Part shown: piece after piece, positions 45,141 through 53,696 of the stretch
Layout: each line of letters begins with the position of its first letter
Numbering within the stretch: the first letter of the stretch is position 1
Source: Gracilimonas sp964505215
GTDB lineage: Bacteria > Bacteroidota > Rhodothermia > Balneolales > Balneolaceae
DNA length: 64,000 bases
NCBI GenBank assembly: GCA_964505215.1
Contig: CAZDGU010000002.1
Span: forward strand, 290,204-354,203
Direction of reading: 5' to 3'
Notes under the pieces: generated by a model
Told to the model about the DNA's origin: nothing
What the model saw: only the letters and a program-made list of their open reading frames with translations
The model's database searches: none
Program-made: the position numbers and the translations under genes

Positions 45141-46136
45141 TTATTTAAGCGGAAATCGTTTTTCTGATGCTTTAGTAATAGCATCTACTTCTTCTGTGGT
45201 AAGTTCAAAATTAAGCGCCCCGGCATTATCTTGCACCTGCTTTTTATTTCGTGTGCCTACTAACACGCTTCCCATTGCAGGCTGACGGGTGGTCCAATTA
45301 ATGACAAGCTGTGCAAAAGTGGCATCGTATTTTTCTGCGATAGGTTTTATTTCTTCAAGCAGATTGTTGGCCTTTTTGATGTTTTCATCCGTAAAAAATT
45401 TATTGGTTTTACGTCCATCACCTTCGTTAAACGAATAGCCGGGATGCATTTTTCCGGTTAATAATCCGCGTTGCAAAGGACTGTAGGGCAGAATGTGCAT
45501 ACCTTTTTCTTTAGCTTGCGGAATTACATCCAGCTCATTTTTTCGATTAATCAGACTGTATGGAACCTGATTGGTGGCAAGATTTATAGTATCCAGCGCT
45601 TCTTCAACCTGAGCTGCTGAATAATTACAAACTCCGGCAGCTCTGATTTTTCCTTCATCTTTAAGCTCCTGCAGCGCTTCCATGGTTTCTGAAACTTCGG
45701 TTGTGCTGTCGGGCCAGTGAATTTGGTACAAATCGATATAATCGGTTTTTAGGCGGCGTAAACTGTCTTCGCATTCTCTTTTCACGCGCTCTTTAGAAGC
45801 CCATTTATATATTTTTATTTCGTTACCGTCTTCATCCGTTGTTTCTGAACTGAATTCTCCATCTTCTGATTGCCAGTTCATTCCAAATTTTGTTAGAATT
45901 TGGTACTTATCCCGAGAGATTCCCTCCATTGCTTCACCCACTAATTCCTCACTTTTTCCAAATCCATAAATAGGGGCGGTATCAATAGTGGTGATACCTA
46001 AATGGTAGGCTTCTTTGATAGCTTCAATCGCCTTTTTCTCATCGGCTCCTCCCCACATCCAGCCGCCAATAGCCCAAGCTCCAAAAGTTAACGGGGTTAC
46101 TTTTACTTCTGAATTTCCAAGTTTTTTGTACTTCAT
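45141..46136 (-). CDS. Aldo/keto reductase
   Basis: A 331-residue NAD(P)H-dependent aldo/keto reductase with a TIM-barrel fold. The catalytic tetrad regions are visible: D52 in TIDTAPIYGFG with Y57, the lysine in YQILTKFGMNW, and the histidine in DLYQIHWPD. The cofactor end LVGTRNKKQVQDNAGAL is typical of the large AKR families (YhdN/IolS-like). The substrate is unknown. It stands alone between glpK and the patatin gene. Confidence 0.9.
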   Translation of the reverse strand: MKYKKLGNSEVKVTPLTFGAWAIGGWMWGGADEKKAIEAIKEAYHLGITTIDTAPIYGFGKSEELVGEAMEGISRDKYQILTKFGMNWQSEDGEFSSETTDEDGNEIKIYKWASKERVKRECEDSLRRLKTDYIDLYQIHWPDSTTEVSETMEALQELKDEGKIRAAGVCNYSAAQVEEALDTINLATNQVPYSLINRKNELDVIPQAKEKGMHILPYSPLQRGLLTGKMHPGYSFNEGDGRKTNKFFTDENIKKANNLLEEIKPIAEKYDATFAQLVINWTTRQPAMGSVLVGTRNKKQVQDNAGALNFELTTEEVDAITKASEKRFPLK

Positions 46137-46296
46137 ATCGTATTATCTCTTTCTTGATTCTAAAATATTGGTTTAAAAAAATTGTCGGGCAGTACAACTG
46201 CTTACTAAGCTAATGTTGCTACTCTCTTATTCGTTCGGAAGCTTCAGCAAGATCGTATTTAATTACCCTTACAGGCTGATAAGTTATTATTTTTTC

Positions 46297-47178
46297 TTAA
46301 TTGCCCATTTCCCTGGCATACATTTCTTTGCCAATCTCTAATAGTTCAGCAGCGTGATCAAAATCAAACACGCCACAGGTATTTCGGGGAATTTCAATTA
46401 AATAATCGGGTGGATAAGCAGCAACCATCAGCTCTGTAAGCCGATCTTGAGTGAAATTAAATGTACTGTCCATCAGCTCAATGAGGGAGTACGATTCTGT
46501 TCCGGGATCTATTTTATTTTTTTTCTGATTTCGCTTTTCAATAATAGATTCCGGAATCAGCTTTTCAAACCATTGTTTCATTTCATCAATGCTATTCGGC
46601 TCTGCTTCTTTTTCAAATCCAGCATTGAATTTTCCATTCAGATTAACGGCCACTATGATGGCTTCTTCTTTTTTATTCACCAAATTTACGGGCAGCGGAT
46701 TAAGTACGCCACCATCCACCAGCACGCGGCCTTCATCAATTACCGGCACAAAAAACCCGGGAATGGAAACCGACGCTCGCAGTGCTTTATACAAATCACC
46801 TGAATTGAAATGTACTTCTTCTCTGTTTTTCATATCTGTAGCCACTGCTGTAAACGGGATGGGAAATTCCTCTATAGCCAGCTCTCCGGTTACTTCCACG
46901 TGTTTGGCAAACAGCCTTTCTCCCTTAACAAACCCTTGTTTGGTGAAGGTAAAATCCAGCAGGTCGAACACATCTATTCTTGTTAAACTCGTTAGCCACT
47001 TTTTGTATTCCGGAAGGCGACCGGCTGCATAAATTCCACCCACAACAGCCCCCATCGAGCATCCGATTACTTCAATAATTTCATAGCCTTCCTTTTCGAG
47101 CTCTTCTATTACGGCGATGTGGGCAATTCCCCGGGCTCCGCCGCTTCCTAACACCAAATGTACTTTAGGTTTAGCCAC
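46297..47178 (-). CDS. Patatin-like phospholipase family protein
   Basis: A 293-residue patatin/RssA-like serine hydrolase. The oxyanion motif GSGGARG is at 11-17, the nucleophile S41 in GCSMGA, and the dyad Asp D155 in VLVDGGVLNPLPV. Patatins cleave acyl chains from phospholipids or thioesters. There is no signal peptide or transmembrane segment, so it is likely cytoplasmic. The start overlaps the end of the upstream 81-residue gene by 8 bases, and the dtd/phosphatase/81-aa/patatin run is probably one operon. Confidence 0.9.
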   Translation of the reverse strand: MAKPKVHLVLGSGGARGIAHIAVIEELEKEGYEIIEVIGCSMGAVVGGIYAAGRLPEYKKWLTSLTRIDVFDLLDFTFTKQGFVKGERLFAKHVEVTGELAIEEFPIPFTAVATDMKNREEVHFNSGDLYKALRASVSIPGFFVPVIDEGRVLVDGGVLNPLPVNLVNKKEEAIIVAVNLNGKFNAGFEKEAEPNSIDEMKQWFEKLIPESIIEKRNQKKNKIDPGTESYSLIELMDSTFNFTQDRLTELMVAAYPPDYLIEIPRNTCGVFDFDHAAELLEIGKEMYAREMGN

Positions 47179-47416
47179 GTTGTATAGAAGCTATAATTTT
47201 TTCTTTTTCTGAAAACTCATGTCCATAAAACCTTAAAAAAATTTTTGCGGTCACTTCTTTTGGCCCTAAATTGGGTTCTTCCACTTGTATTCTGCTTTTT
47301 ATCATATTATAAATGGAGTCGAGCATTTCCGCTCCCATCATGAACCGCTCATGATCGGTTTTTGAATGAATGATATCTCTATGAATATTTAATATATGTT
47401 GTGGAGTGTCTTTCAT
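47171..47416 (-). CDS. Small conserved hypothetical protein
   Basis: An 81-residue helical, charged protein with no recognised domain. The order is KDTPQHILNIHRDIIHSKTD, then a helix with AEMLDSIYNMIKSRI, then a basic-acidic C-terminus. It is framed by genes it overlaps or nearly touches (8-base overlap with patatin; 1 base from the phosphatase-superfamily gene), which supports it as a real gene. Function unknown. Confidence 0.7.
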   Translation of the reverse strand: MKDTPQHILNIHRDIIHSKTDHERFMMGAEMLDSIYNMIKSRIQVEEPNLGPKEVTAKIFLRFYGHEFSEKEKIIASIQRG

Positions 47417-47417
47417 A

Positions 47418-48305
47418 TTAAATTAAAGAAATTATCCCATCTTTTACATCCGTCAGACTTTCTACCGTTTTTAGCTTTTCGGCAGATGCTCCTTTTACAA
47501 ATAACGGTACTTTATTTCGGGTATGCGTTTTGGTTGACAGGTCTTCTAAATTTCCATGATCGCTGGTAATCACTAACGTATCACTTTTCTTTTTGTGATT
47601 GATAATGTACTGAAAAAACTCATCTAAAGGCTGAAGCGCCTGTTTTGCTTTTTCAGGACTTTGACTGTGTCCGGCTTTATCCGTTAAGTAATATTCGTAC
47701 AGCACCAAATCGTATTTTTGGCTTACGTTTAGCAATCGTTTAGCTGCATCGGTGGGGGTGATTTTAGGGACATCTATATTCAGTTTTTCCCGCCACGCAT
47801 TTTGCACAATTTCTGCTGTTAAGGCGGTTTCGTTTATTATTTCCCGGGTTGAATTTAATTTCAGTCCCGCACTTTTTGTCATTAAAGTGGTGCAGCTCCA
47901 TCGGTTTCTTTTCTTAGCATGTTCAAAAAAGATGGGCGGATAAGCATTCATAAAATAGGGTTTCTTTCCCAGCTCTTTTACCGCATGAAAAATACTTTTT
48001 TCCTTTAACAACGGCTTCACTCCGGAGTGAGGAAACGGCCCAAAATGTTTGCCAATATGTTTAGATGCATTCACCCCGGTAAAAAGCGCAGCCTGACCGG
48101 TGCCGCTTTGTGGTAATCCTTCTACACCCAAATTAGCGTCAATACCTTTAAAAAGATGATTCTTATTTATTACAGGTTCTGCTTTTTTATTGAACTGATC
48201 TCCCGCAAGCTGCTCAAATGATGCATATTGATGAGTGGAAAAAGGGTTATGCGAAGAATCTTCGCCAATGCCCACGCCATCCATAAAAATAAAAATTACC
48301 GCCAT
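47418..48305 (-). CDS. Alkaline-phosphatase-superfamily metalloenzyme (iPGM/phosphopentomutase-like)
   Basis: A 295-residue metalloenzyme. The N-terminal metal-binding MDGVGIGEDS, the nucleophile region LPQSGTGQAALFTGVNA, and the C-terminal metal site TSDHGNLEDLSTKTHTRNKVPLFV match the alkaline-phosphatase superfamily, with the tail closest to cofactor-independent phosphoglycerate mutase. It is too short (iPGM is about 510 residues) and lacks the phosphotransferase insert, so it is not a mutase. Substrate unknown. It overlaps no gene but lies 4 bases after dtd and 1 base before the 81-residue gene. Confidence 0.8.
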   Translation of the reverse strand: MAVIFIFMDGVGIGEDSSHNPFSTHQYASFEQLAGDQFNKKAEPVINKNHLFKGIDANLGVEGLPQSGTGQAALFTGVNASKHIGKHFGPFPHSGVKPLLKEKSIFHAVKELGKKPYFMNAYPPIFFEHAKKRNRWSCTTLMTKSAGLKLNSTREIINETALTAEIVQNAWREKLNIDVPKITPTDAAKRLLNVSQKYDLVLYEYYLTDKAGHSQSPEKAKQALQPLDEFFQYIINHKKKSDTLVITSDHGNLEDLSTKTHTRNKVPLFVKGASAEKLKTVESLTDVKDGIISLI

Positions 48306-48309
48306 TGTG

Positions 48310-48750
48310 TTATTTCTCTAAGATGATAGTTACCGGTCCGTCGTTCACCAGCTTTACGCTCATCATTGCACCGAATTCTCCGGATTGAATATTCAGCTCT
48401 GTGTTATTTTTAAACCATTTTATCATGGTATTATATAATGGTTCGGCCTTTTCGGGTCGAGCGGCTTCAATAAAACTGGGGCGGGTTCCTTTGCTGGCAT
48501 TTCCATACAGTGTGAACTGAGACACTACTAAAATACCGCCATTCACATCCTGAACCGATTTATTCATTTTCCCTTCTTCATCTTCAAAAATACGCAGTTT
48601 GCTAATTTTATTGCACATCCATATTAACTGCTCTTCAGTATCTTCTTTGTGAATACCCAACAATACCAAAAGTCCATGATCTATGGCTCCGCTTATTTCA
48701 TTTTCTATCATTACTGATGAAGATTCTACGCGCTGAATTACTGCTTTCAT
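48310..48750 (-). CDS. dtd: D-aminoacyl-tRNA deacylase
   Basis: Dtd recycles tRNAs mischarged with D-amino acids. The 146-residue protein is a close match to the family: KAVIQRVESSSVMIEN at the start, GLLVLLGIHKEDT, SQFTLYGNASKGTRPSF, and the C-terminal NDGPVTIILE with the conserved Gly-Pro dipeptide that blocks L-amino acids. It is the first gene of a minus-strand operon and flanks the DnaA-box-rich spacer. Confidence 0.97.
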   Translation of the reverse strand: MKAVIQRVESSSVMIENEISGAIDHGLLVLLGIHKEDTEEQLIWMCNKISKLRIFEDEEGKMNKSVQDVNGGILVVSQFTLYGNASKGTRPSFIEAARPEKAEPLYNTMIKWFKNNTELNIQSGEFGAMMSVKLVNDGPVTIILEK

Positions 48751-48754
48751 AAAT

Positions 48755-49060
48755 TTTTATATGTGGATTACTATGTGGATTACTCACTAACAAATGTTGG
48801 ATAACTAAAATGCCCTGAAGTTATACACAAGTTTCCACATCCAAACGGGATAATCAACATTCAAAAAGAATAACTTTTGGTGTGGATGGATTTTCTGAAC
48901 ACTTATGTAAAAAATATATCTGTTTGTGAATAAGTTTTTTGGAAAGCATTTAAGTTACTGATTATTAACACTTATTTATCCACAAAGATATACACATTCT
49001 ATTCAGACTCTTTTGAATGTACAGGATAAAAAAGTTATCCACTTATCCACAGTCTCTACT
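48755..49060. other. Candidate chromosomal replication origin (oriC) with DnaA-box cluster
   Basis: The AT-rich spacer between dtd and purM carries four exact matches to the DnaA box TTATNCACA: 48821-48829 (plus), 48925-48933 (minus), 48976-48984 (plus) and 49043-49051 (plus). Further one-mismatch sites are TAATCCACA twice on the minus strand (48762-48770, 48774-48782), ATATACACA at 48988-48996, and TTATCCACT at 49035-49043. No such density occurs elsewhere in the window by eye. An AT-rich stretch (49056-49215) next to the cluster could be the unwinding element. mnmG-rsmG and parS sites 10-13 kb away fit an origin-proximal location. Confidence 0.75.
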
Positions 49061-49271
49061 ACTATAACTAAAATAAAAAAATCTCATACTGTTAATCTCT
49101 TAGGTGTGGAAAAGTCCTTCAAAAAGATTCAAAAACACTCTGTTAATCCTTATATATTTGAAGCACTGTTTGAATTCACTCTTTAAGAAATAGTTATACT
49201 TTTCTTGAACCGTTTATTCCAATTATCTCTTATAGATTAACTAATTTTTAAATTCCTGTAACTTAACCGCT
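49061..49271. other. AT-rich leader before purM, possible unwinding element
   Basis: This part of the spacer is strongly AT-rich and contains no gene. It also holds a further loose DnaA-like site (TTTTCCACA on the minus strand near 49104-49112). It should contain the purM promoter, but no clear TTG/TAnnTTTG pair was found. Confidence 0.4.
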
Positions 49272-50279
49272 ATGAGTTCTAAAAAACAATTTACCTACAA
49301 AGATTCCGGAGTAGATATTAAAGCCGGAGAGCAAATGGTTGAATCTATTAAGGGAGTAGTAAAAGATACCCACGGACCGGAAGTACTGGCAAACATAGGT
49401 GGATTCGGTGGTTTTTTTAAACCTGATTTAGGTTCCTATAAAAATCCGGTTTTTGTGAGCTCGGTAGATGGCGTAGGCACCAAACTGATTGTAGCTTTCA
49501 AATCTAATAAATACGATACGGTTGGTCAGGATTTAGTGAACCATTGCGTTAATGATATTGCCGTTTGCGGAGCTAAACCTCTCTTCTTTTTAGATTACTT
49601 TTCTACCGGAAAGCTGGAGCAACATATTGGAGTAGATGTGGTGAAAGGATTTGCCACAGCTTGTAAAGAAAATGGAGTAGCGTTAATTGGAGGGGAAACT
49701 GCTGAAATGCCGGATATTTATTCGGATGGAGAATTTGATCTTGCCGGAACCATTGTTGGAATAGTGGATGAAGACAAGGTTATAAACGGTTCAGCTATTC
49801 AAAAAGGGGATGTGCTATTAGGTTTCAAAAGCTCGGGATTACATACCAACGGATATTCTTTAGCTCGAAAAGTGTTATTCAGTAAATATCAGGTAGAAAA
49901 TTATGTAGAAGAACTGGGCAGCACGGTGGGGGATGAGCTGCTAAAAGTTCACCGTTCGTACCTTCCATTAATTACTGATCTGAAAGAAATAAGCGGAGTG
50001 AATGGATTTTCTCACATAACAGGAGGCGGAATTGCCGGAAATACAAAACGCATTCTTCCTGAAGGTTTGCAATTAGATGTGAACTGGGAAAGCTGGGAGC
50101 GCCCACCCGTTTATACGCTCATACAAGAAATTGGAAACGTACCCGAAGATGATATGCGAGCCACCTTTAATTTAGGAATTGGACTGATTGCCGTTGTTTC
50201 TGAAAGTGCCGTGGATGCTGTAAAAGCTAAGGCTTCGGAACTGAATGAAGATGTATTTACCATCGGTTCTGTTAAATAA
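49272..50279 (+). CDS. purM: Phosphoribosylformylglycinamidine cyclo-ligase
   Basis: PurM makes aminoimidazole ribonucleotide in purine synthesis, using ATP. The 335-residue protein has the standard start KQFTYKDSGVDIKAGEQMVE and the ATP-binding loop FVSSVDGVGTKLIVAF. It then has GQDLVNHCVNDIAVCGAKPLFFLDYF, ALIGGETAEMPDIY, and GFSHITGGGIAGNTKRILP. It is a single-gene unit ending at a strong terminator. Its position next to the DnaA-box cluster is notable but not functionally linked. Confidence 0.97.
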   Translation: MSSKKQFTYKDSGVDIKAGEQMVESIKGVVKDTHGPEVLANIGGFGGFFKPDLGSYKNPVFVSSVDGVGTKLIVAFKSNKYDTVGQDLVNHCVNDIAVCGAKPLFFLDYFSTGKLEQHIGVDVVKGFATACKENGVALIGGETAEMPDIYSDGEFDLAGTIVGIVDEDKVINGSAIQKGDVLLGFKSSGLHTNGYSLARKVLFSKYQVENYVEELGSTVGDELLKVHRSYLPLITDLKEISGVNGFSHITGGGIAGNTKRILPEGLQLDVNWESWERPPVYTLIQEIGNVPEDDMRATFNLGIGLIAVVSESAVDAVKAKASELNEDVFTIGSVK

Positions 50280-50312
50280 AAAACCCCTGAATTATTCATA
50301 AAGGGGTTTTTA
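50279..50312. terminator. Bidirectional terminator between purM and the CocE-type gene
   Basis: AAAACCCCT (50280-50288) pairs with AGGGGTTTT (50302-50310) around a 13-base loop; the A-rich and T-rich flanks serve both strands. It overlaps the purM stop and lies 26 bases past the convergent hydrolase gene. Confidence 0.85.
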
Positions 50313-50338
50313 AAAGTCTATCTAAAATTAACTAAAGG

Positions 50339-52225
50339 CTACTTTTTAACGATAGGCAGCACAATTTGGCTGGGATATTTTTTGGAGTGATGAATAGAAT
50401 TAGTAGCCGTAACGCCTTCCGTTTCATCATAATTGTTACCGCCGGTATTTAAGTTTCTATCAAACCGAGGAAAGTTGGAACTTGATATTTCTATACGAAT
50501 ACGATGCCCTTTTTTGAAGTAGTTACTGGTTGACATCGGCGTTAAATTCACCTCATATACCTTTCCTTCTTCCATAAAAACCTCTTTGTTGTATCCTTCG
50601 CGGTAACGCACGCGCTGAATGGTTTCATCCAAATTGTACGCTTTTCCATCAGGATAAACATCAATAAGCTTTATGGTTAAATCGGTGTCTTTTACGTCTG
50701 ACGATAAATACAGCTTAGAGTTTATAAATCCACTTACTTCAATGCCTTCTTTAAGCGGTTCGGATGTGTAAACTAAAATATCATCCCGAAGCTCCATTTC
50801 CTGCTGATCAAAAGAACCGCCCTGAACGGCATTTCCGGTACAGCACACGTTACCGCCATAAGATGGAACGGGATTCATAGGATCGTAGGTAAAGGTATCG
50901 GGAGCGTCTTTATTAGGCCTTTTAGTTAACAACGAGCCATCACCTTTTCTGGAATTTGCGTTCCCGTTACTGTTTAAGTAATAGGTTGTCATCTTCGCAT
51001 TTTTTGGTGGCCATTGGTCAGCCGTTTGCCATTCATTACTTCCCATGGTGAAATATCGAACGCGCGGCAGCTCTTCGGTTATGTTATTTTGTTCGCCTTT
51101 CAGCCAAAAATCAAACCAGCCATACACCATTTCATCATAGGGAAGGGTGGCATTGCCTACACTGCGTTCACCCACAACGGTATTTTCGGTAGCCCGGGTA
51201 AAGCCGCAGTGCAAAGTGGGAGCAATCACTAAATACTGATTGTCTCTGATTTCAGGATCGGAAGCATTTTCTCTAACGTGATTAAACAAGGCTAAATTTG
51301 GCCCGGTAGAAACATCATACCACGAAACAAACCAAAAGCTGGGTACGCCAAAATCCATATCATCGTGATATAAACCGCCTTCATACCATTTTGGATCATT
51401 GGGCTTACGGGTAATCATTTCCTCATAAATTCCTTTAGGTCCGTTTACATTTTTGATGATATCCTGAATAGGTAAATGCTGCAGAGCTTCTGCCCAATCT
51501 ACACGGGGATATCTGGGCGCCATATCATAAAAGCGCTGAAGCCGCAGTAAATCTTCTTGTGAAATACCTTTAGGTAATTTTGGAGCCAAAGGATCCTGCT
51601 GGGTAGAATATAACCAGGAGGTGAAAAGCATTTGTCCGGCTCCGCCCCGGTACCAGTTTCCCTGCTCATGGAAATCTCCCACGGTACCAATTCCTGCACC
51701 GTATCCCTGGGGAATCATAGCTGCATGTGCGGGGTGATTCATATTAGCAAAAGCCATTTGCCACTCGGCCGTAGAAGAACAGCCAATGGTTCCCACTTTT
51801 CCGTTACTCCAGTTCTGATTTTCCATCCAGCTTAAAGCGTCGTAGCCATCGGTGAGGGGCGTTCCCAGAATATTCCATTCTCCCTCAGAAAAAAAGCGTC
51901 CGCGCTCGTTTTGAACCACGTAGGCATATCCTCTTTTTACGGCTTCATACGCACTGCGCAACGTACGGGTAGATAATTGGCCATTTCGGTAGGTGTTAAA
52001 ATTATACGGCGTGCGCGAAAATATAATAGGAACCGGTTTGTCTGTTTTTGGGCGATAAATATCGGTAGCCAGGCGGGTTCCGTCGCCCATAGGCATCATT
52101 ACTTTTTGATCTATAATGGCAATTTCTTCGAGTTTCTGTAGAATATCACTTTCTTGTGCTTTGGGTTGAACCGTAAGCAGAAGGGCAAACATCAGCAGAA
52201 AAAATGGATAGGCTATTTTTTTCAT
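50339..52225 (-). CDS. Secreted CocE/NonD family hydrolase (X-Pro dipeptidyl-peptidase S15-like)
   Basis: A 628-residue alpha/beta hydrolase with a signal peptide (residues 1-23, ending QPKAQ). The nucleophile S150 is in TIGCSSTAEW, and the cap and C-terminal jelly-roll domain (VSGFINSKLYLSSDVKDTDLTIKLIDVYPDG) are typical of the S15/CocE family. Such enzymes hydrolyse acyl esters or X-Pro peptides; the substrate is not visible. The exported form suggests nutrient scavenging, in line with the S9 peptidase at 14-17 kb, but the two are not linked. Confidence 0.9.
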   Translation of the reverse strand: MKKIAYPFFLLMFALLLTVQPKAQESDILQKLEEIAIIDQKVMMPMGDGTRLATDIYRPKTDKPVPIIFSRTPYNFNTYRNGQLSTRTLRSAYEAVKRGYAYVVQNERGRFFSEGEWNILGTPLTDGYDALSWMENQNWSNGKVGTIGCSSTAEWQMAFANMNHPAHAAMIPQGYGAGIGTVGDFHEQGNWYRGGAGQMLFTSWLYSTQQDPLAPKLPKGISQEDLLRLQRFYDMAPRYPRVDWAEALQHLPIQDIIKNVNGPKGIYEEMITRKPNDPKWYEGGLYHDDMDFGVPSFWFVSWYDVSTGPNLALFNHVRENASDPEIRDNQYLVIAPTLHCGFTRATENTVVGERSVGNATLPYDEMVYGWFDFWLKGEQNNITEELPRVRYFTMGSNEWQTADQWPPKNAKMTTYYLNSNGNANSRKGDGSLLTKRPNKDAPDTFTYDPMNPVPSYGGNVCCTGNAVQGGSFDQQEMELRDDILVYTSEPLKEGIEVSGFINSKLYLSSDVKDTDLTIKLIDVYPDGKAYNLDETIQRVRYREGYNKEVFMEEGKVYEVNLTPMSTSNYFKKGHRIRIEISSSNFPRFDRNLNTGGNNYDETEGVTATNSIHHSKKYPSQIVLPIVKK

Positions 52226-52377
52226 GAGAAGGAGATTTAATTAGAAGTAGATTGTGAAAGTAGGTTTTTAAAAGCATTAATGTTTTTAGTGAAACAATCC
52301 TTAACATCTCCCCTTACAATGTGATAATCATAACACACAGCTTTATCTTAAATTCCAAAAAAAGGAACTTTTTGTAA

Positions 52378-53469
52378 ATGATAAACAGATTTAAGGCTTT
52401 TGTACGGGCAAATCAGCGCTATCTGCCGGTAATTTCGTTTATGGTTGGGTTTTTGTGGGATTCACTAACCCTTGGCCGCATCGACCGGCTGTACGATCAG
52501 GTGATACTTTGCACCTATTTATCGGCTTTAAGTGTTTCTTTATATCTGTTTAATCTGGCGGATGATGAAAAGTGGAAAGGCACGTTTATTGAGCGGTATG
52601 AGCCGTATTTCCCTTTAGCTATTCAATTTTTTCTTGGCGGATTGAGCAGTGCTTATGTAATTTATTTTTCGCGAAGCGTTTCGTTCTCCAAAACGTCCAT
52701 ATTTTTCATTATTCTGGTAATTCTGTTGTTTGCCAATGAAATGCTCAAAAAACGTATTTCAAATAAATATCTTCAGCTCGGGGCTTACTTTTTTGTCAAC
52801 TTCACGTTTTTTACTTTTTTCATTCCGGTTTTAGTTGGAACCATGAATCAGTTTATTTTTCTGATTTCGGGAGCCGTGAGCCTGGGAACTACGCTCGCAC
52901 TTATTATTTATATTTATAATGCCAGTCCTTCAACCCGAAAGGAAGTAGGATTTGGTAAAATATTGGGTGTGGTCATTATTATTTATGCGCTCATTAATAC
53001 GTTTTACTTTTTCAATTTAATTCCTCCCGTACCTCTTGCTTTAGATACCGGACTTGTTGCTCATCATGTAGAAAAGCAGGAAAATGAGTACATCGTAAGC
53101 TACGAGCGCGAGCCTTGGTATAAGTTCTGGAAAGATAATCGCCACGAGTTTTTATATAAACCCGGCGATTCTGTATTTGTTTATACTTCCATATTTGCGC
53201 CATCCGATTTCAGTAAGCGCGTGCTGCACCGATGGAAATGGTATAATGAACGTGCATCAAAATGGATTGTAATGGACGAAATTGGATACGAAATTACCGG
53301 AGGCCGGGATGAAGGCTATCGCGGCTACACCTATAAAACACAAATAGTAGAAGGTGAGTGGGAAGTGGACGTAATTACCAAAGAGGGATTGGTGCTGGGA
53401 ATTATAAAATTCAGAGTAAAACAAGATTCTACAGCTAATCCGGAACGGCTTATAGAGCGAACGTTTTAG
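52378..53469 (+). CDS. DUF2914 membrane protein
   Basis: A 363-residue protein. The first 220 residues contain about six hydrophobic helices (for example FPLAIQFFLGGLSSAYVIYF and ILGVVIIIYALINTFYFF). The C-terminal soluble part matches DUF2914, with SVFVYTSIFAPSDFSKRVLH, WKWYNERASKWI and WEVDVITKEGLVLGIIKF. The function of the family is unknown. It is followed by a convergent DUF3820 gene with a 4-base overlap. Confidence 0.85.
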   Translation: MINRFKAFVRANQRYLPVISFMVGFLWDSLTLGRIDRLYDQVILCTYLSALSVSLYLFNLADDEKWKGTFIERYEPYFPLAIQFFLGGLSSAYVIYFSRSVSFSKTSIFFIILVILLFANEMLKKRISNKYLQLGAYFFVNFTFFTFFIPVLVGTMNQFIFLISGAVSLGTTLALIIYIYNASPSTRKEVGFGKILGVVIIIYALINTFYFFNLIPPVPLALDTGLVAHHVEKQENEYIVSYEREPWYKFWKDNRHEFLYKPGDSVFVYTSIFAPSDFSKRVLHRWKWYNERASKWIVMDEIGYEITGGRDEGYRGYTYKTQIVEGEWEVDVITKEGLVLGIIKFRVKQDSTANPERLIERTF

Positions 53470-53690
53470 GATCTGTATTTTTTAATAATGGGTTTTAAAA
53501 TATCATCCAGCCCGTTTGTTTTCACTTCAAACATAGTTGAAAGATACTGGCCTAACATTCCCTTTGGAAAACCTTTTCGTGCAAACCACTCTAAATAGTT
53601 TACCGGAAGCTGGGTGATATATCTGTTTTTATATCGTCCAAAAGGCATTTTGGCCTGTACTAATTTTATAAGAAAGCTACGGTCGTACAT
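53466..53690 (-). CDS. DUF3820 family protein
   Basis: A 74-residue protein of the DUF3820 type. Diagnostic parts are KMPFGRYKNRYITQLPVNYLEWF, followed by ARKGFPKGMLGQ. The family is small, often found with nucleic-acid proteins, and lacks an assigned function. It lies 6 bases after the K+ channel gene on the same strand and overlaps the convergent DUF2914 gene by 4 bases. Confidence 0.88.
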   Translation of the reverse strand: MYDRSFLIKLVQAKMPFGRYKNRYITQLPVNYLEWFARKGFPKGMLGQYLSTMFEVKTNGLDDILKPIIKKYRS

Positions 53691-53696
53691 CAGCTA

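Noticed and set aside
49035..49051. Overlapping TTATCCAC repeats as plasmid or phage iterons
   Set aside because: The flanking genes (dtd, purM) are chromosomal housekeeping genes, no replication initiator gene is present, and the repeats match DnaA boxes.
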